Source of the DNA: Tenebrio molitor
Taxonomy: Eukaryota > Arthropoda > Insecta > Coleoptera > Tenebrionidae
Direction of reading: 5' to 3'
NCBI RefSeq assembly: GCF_963966145.1
Contig: NC_091046.1
Coordinates: 47,058,001-47,122,000, forward strand
Length of the DNA stretch: 64,000 bases
In this document: positions 34,902 through 45,095 of the stretch, in pieces
How positions within the stretch are numbered: position 1 is the first letter of the stretch
Layout: each line of letters opens with the position of its first letter
The notes under the pieces: model-generated
The model's input: only the letters and a program-made list of their open reading frames with translations
Told to the model about the DNA's origin: nothing
Database searches by the model: none
Position numbers and translations under genes: made by a program

Positions 34902-36440
34902 ATGTATTTATGCATTTTCTAAATCGTCTTTTTGATAATCTGAACCGTCTTTAATTTTACAAAAAACGTACAGATGACTTATTATAAGTATATTTCAGAC
35001 TTGCATAATAGACAGTGTCACAATAGAACAACAGTAACTGCTGTAGTTAAGTAATCGTTACTTATCTGGAATTTAATTAGTCCTAATGTGCCTCATTATT
35101 TGTTAACACGTTTAAAACCATCGGATCTTTTACAAACACGCAAACAGAAGAATGTAATTTTTTAACGATCCTCGCCCAAAAATCGATGCACCCGTGCCAA
35201 ATTCCCCGTCTTTTTTTAACTGAATTGGGTTAATACAACCTCGATTTCGCATCATCTGCACTCGATCGGTCGATTATAATTCTCTTAACAGCTTGGCATT
35301 GAGTTGTTCTGGCAATTATTTCCGTCAATACGCGACTGAACAACAGGCAAACGTCCAAAATTGCAAACTAAATGGGTGAAGTGAAAAACGAAGGTGGACA
35401 AGGGCCAGAAATTTCAAATGTGACGTCTTTATCTTGATGACGTGTTTTGGGTGGGCATTTAGAGGAAAATACGTAGCACGGGCCAAGGAAAAACCTGACA
35501 CCGATCAAAATAGGTAGTTAATGTACAAAAAAAACACCTACTAAAAAGTGCACCTATTCAAATATTGATAACTAGAAATTAAATTTAAAAATAAAAATGG
35601 AAGAGGCGGAGTTGTGGTCGTAAAAATTCCACAGGATTCAAGAGAAATGCTTTCTTCCATTTGGCATTTTTATTTGGTCAAATGTGACGTGACGATGAAA
35701 ATGTTAAGCATTTTTTTTTATTTTACCGCCTAATGGAATCGTAGTCGTAATGTGTAAATATTAAATATATGATAGTGATACTGTGGATACATATCATAAA
35801 TAACAATTTTTAATATTATATAATCAAATATGGGTTAATCTGGGGAAAATTACAAAGCAGTAAAGCCTACCGATGTGTAGAATTATTTTAAATTTTTAGA
35901 TACCCTGTGACACGTTTCGGTGACGACAGAATATTTTCGAAAATACCAAAAAAAAAAAAACAAATTTTGACAGATTTAGAATTCTTCCGTTGTTCAAACA
36001 TATTGACAAAACTCTTACGCAATAACATTTAGAAAATGTGAAAAACAATTCCACCGTAAACTTGTCCCTGGATGCTCTTGTGTAGCAAGAAAATGGTCAC
36101 AGCATTCAGGGCCATTTTTAAATACATGTACCGTTGAGACTCACTTCCACACCACCATACAAAAACATCATTACTCTTTAAATCTGACACATTATTGGCC
36201 ACCATTAATGCAAAATGTATAAATTTTAGGTCAAAGTCGGTCCTTGATTAATTACGAAAAAAAAAATTGTACCAAGGATACTCGCTGTTCGATTTTATTA
36301 CTATTATTACCACTGATTGATACGGCATCTGTTCGAAAAATCTGCGTCGCAGCTGAGAATATTTCAGTTTTACACTGAGAGAGTGTAATCAGCTGAGCAG
36401 AATCTCACCAATAATTACCTCGCGCGGTTATTTTCCTGCC
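34902..36440. other. Gene-free interval between transporter copies 1 and 2
   Basis: AT-rich with homopolymer runs; no credible coding segment or clear inverted-repeat element was noticed. Confidence 0.35.
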
Positions 36441-36446
36441 ACCAGC

Positions 36447-36482
36447 TATTTAAGGCAGACAGTGAGTCGGTTCGGTTCATTC
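36447..36482 (+). promoter_or_regulatory. Core promoter of transporter copy 2
   Basis: TATTTAAG at 36447-36454 is followed by a perfect arthropod initiator TCATTC whose A lies at 36479, 32 bp from the first T of the TATA-like box. That is the normal TATA-initiator spacing. The coding start is 126 bp further downstream. Confidence 0.6.
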
Positions 36483-36604
36483 GTGAACCCCCTGACAGTC
36501 GAATATCATGTAAAAAGATCAAGAGGGTCTTTAGTATCGCAGAACAAACGGTGAAGTGGTGTTGATGGAAGATTTTGGACGGGTGGATTAAAACACAATT
36601 CGCG

Positions 36605-39600
36605 ATGAAGATTTCTGCTGGTGTCAACTCGAAGGTGAAGGAGAAGAAGCCGATCTTCCAGTACTTAGCTGCGTTCACAGGTGAGTTGGTTCTCTTTTTT
36701 TTTGTCTGTTGTGAAGCCCCCGTTGCCTATTTTTAACGAAATGATTGGCAGAAAATAAATAATTTGGCAGCGCGGAGAATGAGTTTTGGGTGTAGTGGCT
36801 GCAAAACTTCGACACGCCAAAATATGAAGTGTTAGTAAAACGGCTATTTTCAGCGAAGTTGCTATTTTTAAGATAACAAGAAAACGGTCGGAAAGTGGAG
36901 TAAATAATGGCTAATTTTAACTCAACATGGCAACAAAGCACGAAACTCCTTTACTTACTCGGTACAAAAACAATTATTCCCAATAACATGTCGCATCTAA
37001 CAAAAAATATTCTTCATGAGGAAATGTTAGAGATTTGTTTACTTTGTCGTCTTAGGTCGCCCATATGGTGGTATAAGGGATTTGTTTTTACTCCTTGAAA
37101 ATTTTGTCACCCCATTCAATGGAATCTTTGAATACACCTCGTATAAACTGCGGTGCCAATCTGTCTGCGCATTTGACCTTCAGACAACCATTAGGATTTT
37201 AAATCAAATTTCTATAACGAAATACTAAATTAAACACGGTTTACACTGCTTTTTATGCAACTAAAAGTTTGAGGAACTTCATCAAATTTAACCAGCAACT
37301 TACTTGTCTAAAAAAGTTAGGTTATGGTTCAAAAAAGGAAATTATACTTTTGTAGTAGGACGAAAGTAAACAACCGAAAAAGACCTAAAGTCCTTCAAAA
37401 AGCACAAATATTTCTGCACCCCAAAAATCTGTAGATAACCAAAAATTGGGCACACGAAGAAAACCGTTGAGAATCACCCAAAATTATCTCAAGAGCACTC
37501 TAAAAAACTTACATAATGCCTTGTTTTTAAACACTCCAAAATGGCTTTTCTTATTTTTCATAATACACCCGGTCATCCTTATTGACACAGTTCTTAATAA
37601 ATGTTGGAAATTCATTCCAAAACAAAAATAAAGTTTTATTATTTTTTATTTTCATATCATCAGCAATTTAGGTTATACTTAATTTCATATAAATGTGCAT
37701 CTAAGCAAGCCATGAAAATCTGATTTTTTGTTGGTATTAAAGCCAAAGCTAGTGACTTTGACTTTCAAAGTTGCTTGCTCTGCGCGAACCCGATTTGACT
37801 AATTTTTCAGTTTTGTCCGTTTTAACATTGCTGATTAAATATTAAATATGATAAAATTTGTGTGACAATATTAGCCAAGTCTTTTAAAAGCCCCACAAAT
37901 TAACAGACCCCACGGTCTTGAAGCCAAACTAATCGTAACAAGGGTCCTGGAGTTGCTCTAGATAACAAAGAAGAGACATGTATCACAGTGAAATGTTTCA
38001 TTTAGTTTTTTTTTTATTATTTTACCAATTTTGGATTTGGTTTGGAGGTTGCTGGGAATTTGAAAATAACTGTTATTTTCTGGAGAAATACAGTTTAGAT
38101 GTGGACATGTAACGCACTATTTTACCATGTTAGTACTTCAACTTTGATGAAATTCAAGGAAATTTAAATTATTGTGGCAATTTAGTTGATTTGTAGTTTA
38201 ATATCTTTAAAGAGATGGCGCTAGTTAAGGGTAATTTTTTTGAGGTTAGCCGAATCAATCATTCAGCTAGTTTGTTACGGCCGTAATAAGCGAAGCGCAG
38301 TTCAGATTTAGTAGGCCATGCGTTTTATTAAAGTCACTAAAAGTACCGGGTGATCAAGAAGCACTGTTTAAGTTGGCAATACAATTAAGAACATTTTTTT
38401 ATTCGGCTATTTACAACACTGCAACAGGATATGTTTTGTGGGTTTATTTGACAGATATCTGACGTAGCATTAATAACGACAAAATAAAAAAAATGCCATT
38501 TTTGGGTGTTGAAAACCGAGGAATTTGAATAATTTTTTCGGTTGTTTCATATGTTTATCATTTTTTTGGTCGTTTACCTTTCTTAAGACATTTAAATAAT
38601 AAATATTCAATCACTGACGTTATTACCTAGGTTATTAGTGTTATTAGAGGTATTTTCATATTTGGTGGCGGAAACAAAAGACTGAGAAATGTCACAAAAT
38701 TTTATTGTCACTGTCAAATTTCTTATAAACGCCGTAAAAAGGAATGTCTTGGTAAATTTAAATTTTCGCTAAATAGATTGAAAAAATAAATTCTAAGGAA
38801 ACCAATTTTTGTCAATGCTTCAAAAGGAAAAGTTATTCTCATATAATCAAACGTATTACAAATTATGTCTCTAGTTAGACGATTAATAACTTTCTTATTG
38901 CCAATTTGCTGCATTTCTGTCGAAATCACGAACGTCTTTGAGAAATTTGACACTGACAGTACAAATTTGTGACATTTCTCAGTCTTTTGTTTCCGCCATC
39001 AAATATGAAAATATCTCTACTGCAGTAACTTGAAGACAGCAGCACTCTGTACTCTGTAGTGTATAACTGGTTGCATACTGTAAAGCATCTCTTTGTTGCA
39101 GGAACTTTAACAATAATGACCAGCGGCATGCACTACGGCTGGCCCTCGCCCTCGCTTCCAATTTTGGAAAAAATGGTCAATTCTAGTCTCGTTATAAACC
39201 ACGACGAAGGTTCCTGGATGGCTGTGATGCCCCTGCTCGGTGCCTTAATCGGTGCTTTGATCGCCGCCACCATCGTGGACATTCTCGGGCGCAAGCGAGC
39301 CATCTACATCACCTGCTTTCCCTTCTTCGCCGCCTGGATAATGATCGCTTTTGCCAAGTCGCTCCCCATCCTGTACATCGCCAGGTTCATAGCTGGCATC
39401 TCAGACGGGTGGGCTTTTACCGCTGTCCCGATGTACATCGGTGAAATCGCAGACCCCAACATCAGAGGACTGCTGGGTTCTGGACTTTCCAGCGCATGGA
39501 TCTTCGGCATCCTCCTCATCAACATAATCGGCTCGTATCTGAGCATCACCACCACGGCCCTGATATCTTCCATCGTCCCGATCGTGGCCTTGTTGACTTT

Positions 39601-40459
39601 CATCTGGATGCCGGAAAGTCCGTATTATCTGGTGATGAAAGGGAATCACGACGAAGCCAAAAAGAATTTGCAAACCCTCCGAGGCAAAGAAGACGTCGAC
39701 AATGAACTGGACAGGGTCAGCTTGGCGGTTAAAGCGCAAACCCAAAACACCGGCAAATTCTTGGATTTGTTTGTTACGAAGAGCAACAGAAAAGCTGTCT
39801 ACATTATAATGACTTTGAGAGGGGCGCAACAGTTGAGCGGAACCACAGCTATCACTTTCTACACCCAGCTGATTTTTAACGAGGCAGGCGACGACATTTC
39901 CTCCGAGCTGGCCACCATCATCTACTTCTCCGTTCAGTTCCTCCTGACGATTTTTTGTTCCAGTATTGTAGACAAAGCGGGACGCAGACCTCTCTTGATC
40001 ACGTCTTTGTTGGGCTCGGCCGTGGCTCTATTTTGCGAAGGCAGTTACTTCTTCGTCAAGACCCGCACGAACGTCGACACTTCTTCCTTTTCCTGCATCC
40101 CGGTCATTTCTCTCATCGGGTTCGTAATTTTCTTCAGCTCGGGAATGCAATCGATCCCGATTTTGATGCTAGGAGAACTGTTTCCAGCCAATGTCAAAGC
40201 CTTTGCGCTGTGCTTAGCCGACATGTACTTCTGCGTCATGGCCACAATAGTGTCCAAGTTCTTTCAGATTGTTAAAGACTCTTGCGGAATCGATGTGCCG
40301 TTTTATGTTTTTACAGCGAGTTGTCTGTTAGGATTAGTTTTTATCGTTCTGTTCGTCCCAGAAACCAAGGGGAAGAGTCTGGAGGAGATTCAGTTGTATC
40401 TTGGAGGAAAAACAGGAAGAGAGAAACGTGGAGAAAAAACGGACAAAGTAGAAGTGTAG
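36605..40459 (+). CDS. Facilitated trehalose/sugar transporter, Tret1-like, copy 2
   Basis: Two exons, 36605-36680 and 39102-40459, phase-1 junction; 477 residues. The first exon (76 bp, the same length as in copy 1) gives MKISAGVNSKVKEKK and ends QYLAAFTG, matching QYMAALTG of copy 1. The second exon has MHYGWPSPSLPILE, EGSWMAVMPLLG, DILGRKR, MPESPYYLVMKG, QQLSGTTAITFY, AGRRPLL and VPETKGKSLEEIQLYL, all typical of the 12-helix sugar-porter fold of Tret1 proteins. The C-terminal tail is short and charged (KTGREKRGEKTDKVEV). The intron is 2421 bp against 55 bp in copy 1 and contains a family A fragment and a complete MITE ending about 90 bp before the acceptor. The substrate is inferred only. 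Confidence 0.9.
38344..38482 (+). mobile_element. Partial MITE family A copy in transporter copy 2 intron
   Basis: TACCGGGTGATCAAGAAGCA followed by GTTTAAGTTGGCAATAC, ACACTGCAAC and TTGACAGATATCTGACGTA. The right inverted end is missing, as in the 291 copy. Confidence 0.7.
38650..39013. mobile_element. MITE D, copy 1 (about 360 bp)
   Basis: The left end TATTTTCATATTTGGTGGCG and the right end CGCCATCAAATATGAAAATA are inverted. The arms continue through GAAACAAAAGACTGAGAAAT and its complement, well over 40 bp. A second copy in opposite orientation is in the UTP4 intron (61976-62321). This copy ends about 90 bp before exon 2 of the transporter. Confidence 0.8.
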
Positions 40460-41870
40460 TGGAAATAGTGAAGTGATATAAAAATAAGACTGATTTTTGT
40501 TATAACATTAGCTAAGTACATGAAGGTGTTAACTTAATTGTTGTTATTTAAGGTGATTTGTTTTACTATTGTATTTTGTACCATTGGAGTGACGTAACTA
40601 TGAATTTTTTCTATGAAAAAATGTTCCCGGCTAATTAAAGTCTTACAGCAAAAAAGATTTGACTTTTATTTACATTTCTGTGAAAACGAAACGGAATGAC
40701 ACACCTGCGTAGATCTCATAGAGCTAAAATAAACATCTTTCAGCACCGATTGAACTTTACCGAGATGAATAATTTATGTCCAAAATTTGGATCCGTGCCA
40801 AGAGTCTGTATTTAATTTTTTTTTTAAATCCGAACAGTAAAAGTAAAAAGCGCATTGTAACGTTTCTTCCTTGAACAGCTTCCGGCTTTGAAGAGCCAAG
40901 AGAATAGGATATTAATCGTTGCTTGAAACATAGGTAATCCACTACTGCTGAAGATCAGTGTACAGTTATGAATTCAGCATCGACGATCGGTACTTTTCCA
41001 TTACACGTTCTGACGTTCATTCACGTTCCGATAGGTATACCAATGCTTCGTTCACAAAGAAAATAGCAGATTTTAAAAATAGAAAGGACAACAAAGTTAA
41101 AATCCCGGCAGAAATAAACAAGTTTTTGGCCTAAGTGCACACAACGCAGCTTGTCAAGGCCTCGACACGTGTAAGAGTCGAAATACTCATAATTTTTTCG
41201 ATAAATCATAAAACGTAAGTTCAGATGAAGTTGTTGTTGTTGTGTTGAATCGATCGTGTATTTCCCATTTTTTTACGTGAGAATGAATGCGTTACCCGGT
41301 GGAAGCTGCGGGTTATTAAAACCGCCTCGAATAAATAACACTGTATGGTATTAACATGACTGTATTCTGAGAAAATGTACGTTCGAAGTTTATTTCAAAC
41401 CACGCTCAGTACCCGATCGGAGTGGTTGGAAGTAGATTCATTTCAAAATTTTCGCAGTTGCTGTTAACTGACAGTTTTGTCTTTGTTCTTGTTCCAGATT
41501 CGGTAAGTCTCTCTGATGAAGTTTTAGTTTTCTTGTTGTCATAATTATTTGAATAGTAAAACTCTGATGCCATTCTGTCTGAGACTATCGATTTATTTAC
41601 AAGAGTTTAGGTCTCGTATAGCGCTACGATGAATATTGATGTTGTCATGAACAATGAAATCTTTAATAAGAAATTTTATGTGGTAGGTCAGGTTATAAAA
41701 AAAAATTATCGATGCGCTAAATGGTAAATATTTTATTTTTTAAATGTGCATTAACAGCAGACTAATCACTAGACTGTAATGTAATTAATGATAAGATTGA
41801 ATGATTCAGATAATAGATAGAGTGATGATGATGAGCGGTTTAACAATTTTTTTGAATAATAAAAATGTGA
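40460..41870. other. Gene-free interval downstream of transporter copy 2
   Basis: Contains the 3' trailer of copy 2 (possible poly(A) signal AATTAAAG near 40632) and no other gene. Short reading frames are AT-driven. Confidence 0.35.
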
Positions 41871-42235
41871 TACTCTCGTGTCAAAAATGGATTACTCCCT
41901 AGAATTCGAACTTTTAGGGAAATAACGTTTGTCATGTTGTGTGTAACTAGAATTTTCAAAAGTTATTTTGGATGCCTAAGGTTGGTTACTTTGAATTGAG
42001 AGATTAAATCCAAATAAATTAACCAAAATTGATTGTGAAACGAAAAATCATCTATCACTTAGCGAAAAATTAGTCATTTGCAACTGTTACAATTAATTTG
42101 CTGTCTTACATTTTTGCGATATCTTTTGTTTGTCACCAGAAACCACATAGCCTCCAACCTAACCAAATTTATAGCAACCTAGTAACGAATATCCCTAAAT
42201 CCTAGGGAGTAATCCATTTTTGTGACACGAGAGTA
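41871..42235. mobile_element. MITE E, copy 1 (365 bp)
   Basis: The ends are inverted: TACTCTCGTGTCAAAAATGG at the left; ATTTTTGTGACACGAGAGTA at the right. Next to them lie GATTACTCCCTAG and its complement CTAGGGAGTAATC. A near-identical copy is at 43666-44050. Confidence 0.8.
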
Positions 42236-42333
42236 TTAAGGAAATGTGTGAAAAAAAAATTGCGTAATATTTTTTATGCATGATTATATTATAATTTGAC
42301 AATTATGCACAAATTTTCTTGACATAAATGTCT

Positions 42334-42375
42334 CTTTATGGCCCACGGATCACTTTATGCCCGTGGGCCATAAAG
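42334..42375. repeat. Perfect 15-bp hairpin
   Basis: CTTTATGGCCCACGG, 12 bases, then CCGTGGGCCATAAAG. It echoes the GGCCCACG and CATAAAG motifs of repeat R3. Confidence 0.75.
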
Positions 42376-42961
42376 ATATGTCAAATAAAAGTCAAAAACA
42401 TTTTTGGTGAAATTAGGAAAAAAATTGCCACTTAACTTAAATTACCTATTCCCGAATGGGGATTACTCGATACTGGAGACTCATTTCTGCTGCTTTCTCA
42501 TCCTCGTTTATCATTTCGTTAATGAATTATAACCGAAAATTGCAATTGGCATAATGGCTACGGGTGTTTTCACTGTTCCCAAGGTTACGCGCAAAACTAA
42601 AAATTTGACGGGAGCACTACGCGATGCAAACATCCCGTGGTGTCGGCAGACATTTATTTATTAATTTTTGTTAAATGTTAGGGGTTTTAGGTCGTAATCG
42701 TGCATAAAATAGTGTACTGCGGGCGTGAATTGGCTTTTATGTCCTTCAGCGTGTTTTTAGCCCTCGTTATCACTCGGGCTCAAAATCACACCTCAGGCCA
42801 TAAAAGCCCTCTTACGCCCTTAATACATAAATAACTATAATGATGTGTCAAAAATAATTAACCTTAAACCTGATCTTCTTCAAAAATACATCGACTTAAA
42901 ATTGTATGAAAAAGTGAGAAGTGTAAATGTAAAAAATTCACGTTTTCACTTTCTTAGCTAT

Positions 42962-43665
42962 TGTAAAGTCCATTCAAAAAACATCTGGACTGTCAAAATC
43001 AAAATTGCAGTTGTTAAGTTGGTTAAATCACTAGTTATTTTCATATTGCCCGGTCGGTATCTATGATTTTTTGATATTTCAAACTAGTCATTTGTTTAAA
43101 AATTTGTAAAAAGGTTAAAATGGGAAGTTCAAAACGACCTAGGGTGGTTCTATTGGCGCGAGAGAAGAGGACCGTCACAAACTATTATGTATATTATAAA
43201 GCCATATCTTCAATAAAAAAAACGTTTCTCATTTCACCCAACTATGTAGAAAAACAGCATCTTGCATTGTGAAAACCTTATTAAAGCTGATTGATTAACC
43301 ATGATGAGTGTTAGAGATACCTATTTCACCGATAATATCTTGGTGGCATCTGGCTCAAATAGGTAGGTATGGAAAGCGATTTTCAGTTTTGGTTGTTTAG
43401 TTTGTTACCTGTTTTCAGTTTGCCGTGTGTCACCGTCACCTTCTCTTTGTCTTTGTGTTTTTTTATAAACTTTATCAAATTGCTCACGTTTTTTAGTTGC
43501 TGCATTTCGCTTCAAGTGTTCAAAACATTTTTAGTTCAATTATTTAAAAAGAAACATAACCTAAATATATTTTCTAGATTTTGACGTGGGTACATTCTAG
43601 CGAAAAATGTTCTATCCAAGTACAGTCAAAACAAGCATTTTATTCAAAATTTAATTTTGACAGTC
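42962..43665 (+). repeat. Repeat R1, copy 1 (about 700 bp)
   Basis: From TAAAGTCCATTCAAAAAACA to AATTTAATTTTGACAGTC. Landmarks are CTAGGGTGGTTCTATTGGCG (43140), GCTGCATTTCGCTTCAAGTG (43500) and TCTAGCGAAAAATG (43597). It recurs inverted in the UTP4 intron at 61318-62400, where it carries MITE D. It is followed without a gap by MITE E copy 2. Confidence 0.7.
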
Positions 43666-44050
43666 TACTCTCGTCATATATCTCGTGTCAAAAATGGATT
43701 ACTCCCTAGAATTCGAACTTTTAGGGAAATAACGTTTTTCATGTTGTGTGTAACTAGAATTGTCAAAAGTTATTTTGAATGCCTAAGGTTGGTTACTTTG
43801 AATTGAGAGGTTAAATCCAAATAAATATGCCGCCAGTAACCAAAAATGTTTGTGAAATGAAAAATCATCTATCACTTAGCGAGAAATTAGTCATTTGCAA
43901 CTGTTACAATTAATTTGCTGTCTTACATTTTTGGGATATCTTTTGTTTGTCATCAGAAACCACATAGCCTCCAACCTAAACAAATTTATGGAAACCTAGT
44001 AACGAATATCCCTAAATCCTAGGGAGTAATCCATTTTTGACATGAGAGTA
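43666..44050. mobile_element. MITE E, copy 2 (about 385 bp)
   Basis: Same ends and interior as 41871-42235. The left end is partly duplicated (TACTCTCGTCATATATCTCG before GTGTCAAAAATGG). It abuts the end of repeat R1. Confidence 0.8.
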
Positions 44051-44198
44051 GGAGTTTTTTGAATTTATAAATATCCACAATCATTTTGAATCACTCAATA
44101 TGTGTATTTAGGTGTACAAAATATTTAAAATAATTCCGCATAGTTTAGTTTCCTGTGAATTTTTTATTTGTCTGCTTATTATGTTGACAGTAAAAGAA

Positions 44199-44669
44199 GC
44201 AGCATTTTTTTTTAAATTATTACTAAGCTCGAAGAAATGAAGCGTTACTGTAACAAATAAAACGCTAGGAGGATTGCATGTTTAATAACATTAATTTGAA
44301 ATAGGTATATACATAATGTAATCAAAACATTTTAATGTTAGAGTCAAATGATGATGTTCTTATCAGTTTCTGGAAGGATTGTGGTAGTGATTCACTCGCT
44401 TAACATTTAATCGAAAGACTGTGCGTTCAGCGCTAACAGCATTTTCTGTTAAATTATTACTAAGCTCGAAGAAACGAAGCGTTACTGTAACAAATAAAAG
44501 GCTAGGAGGATTACATATTTAATAACATTAATTTGAAATATGTACATAATGTAATCAAAACATTTTAATGTTAGAGTCAAATGATGATGTTCTTATCAGT
44601 TTCTGGAAGGATTGTGGTAGTGATTCACTCGCTTAACATTTAATCGAAAGACTGTGCGTTCAGCGCTAA
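44199..44669 (+). repeat. Tandem duplication, two units of about 238 bp
   Basis: Unit 1 runs 44199-44436, unit 2 runs 44437-44669. Both begin CAGCATTTT, contain ACTAAGCTCGAAGAAA(T/C)GAAG and AGTTTCTGGAAGGATTGTGG, and end GTGCGTTCAGCGCTAA. They differ at a handful of positions, so the duplication looks recent. Confidence 0.85.
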
Positions 44670-45018
44670 TTATCTATAAAATTCGCCTTTCCAATTAAAC
44701 TTACGTATTGTTAAACCACCGGTTCAAGGTCAACCGATCATTATTTTGAAGAATCGACAAAAAGTCAATACCAAAGGTTAATAAAAAACCACCGTGTAGA
44801 GACATTGTTTATCGTGAGGACCAGTTAAATGGCAATGGAAATACACACGGTGTTTGATGAATTTATTAACATGACAAGGGGAAAAAAACTGGCTGGTTTC
44901 GTATCAACGTATTTTTTTCCGAATCCACATAATGAGAGAGATCGAAAAAATAATTTGCTTTTGCAAGTGTCGATCATGTGACCTTGGCTAACGCAAGTGG
45001 TGTTTTTTTTCCAGCGAC

Positions 45019-45024
45019 TCAGTT
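45019..45024 (+). promoter_or_regulatory. Initiator of transporter copy 3
   Basis: TCAGTT matches the arthropod initiator, with A+1 at 45021 and the coding ATG 75 bp downstream. No TATTTAAG box is present at the right distance, unlike copies 1 and 2. A DPE-like GGTTA starts at +29, one base off the usual place. Confidence 0.4.
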
Positions 45025-45095
45025 GGTGTTGGTGAGGTCGTAGCTTACGGTTAGAGCGGCGCAGCTAAGTCGAGTGTCCAGATAACAATACGAAG

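Noticed and set aside
44199..44669. CRISPR-like or satellite array
   Set aside because: Only two units of about 238 bp with no spacers; a simple tandem duplication in a eukaryotic genome.
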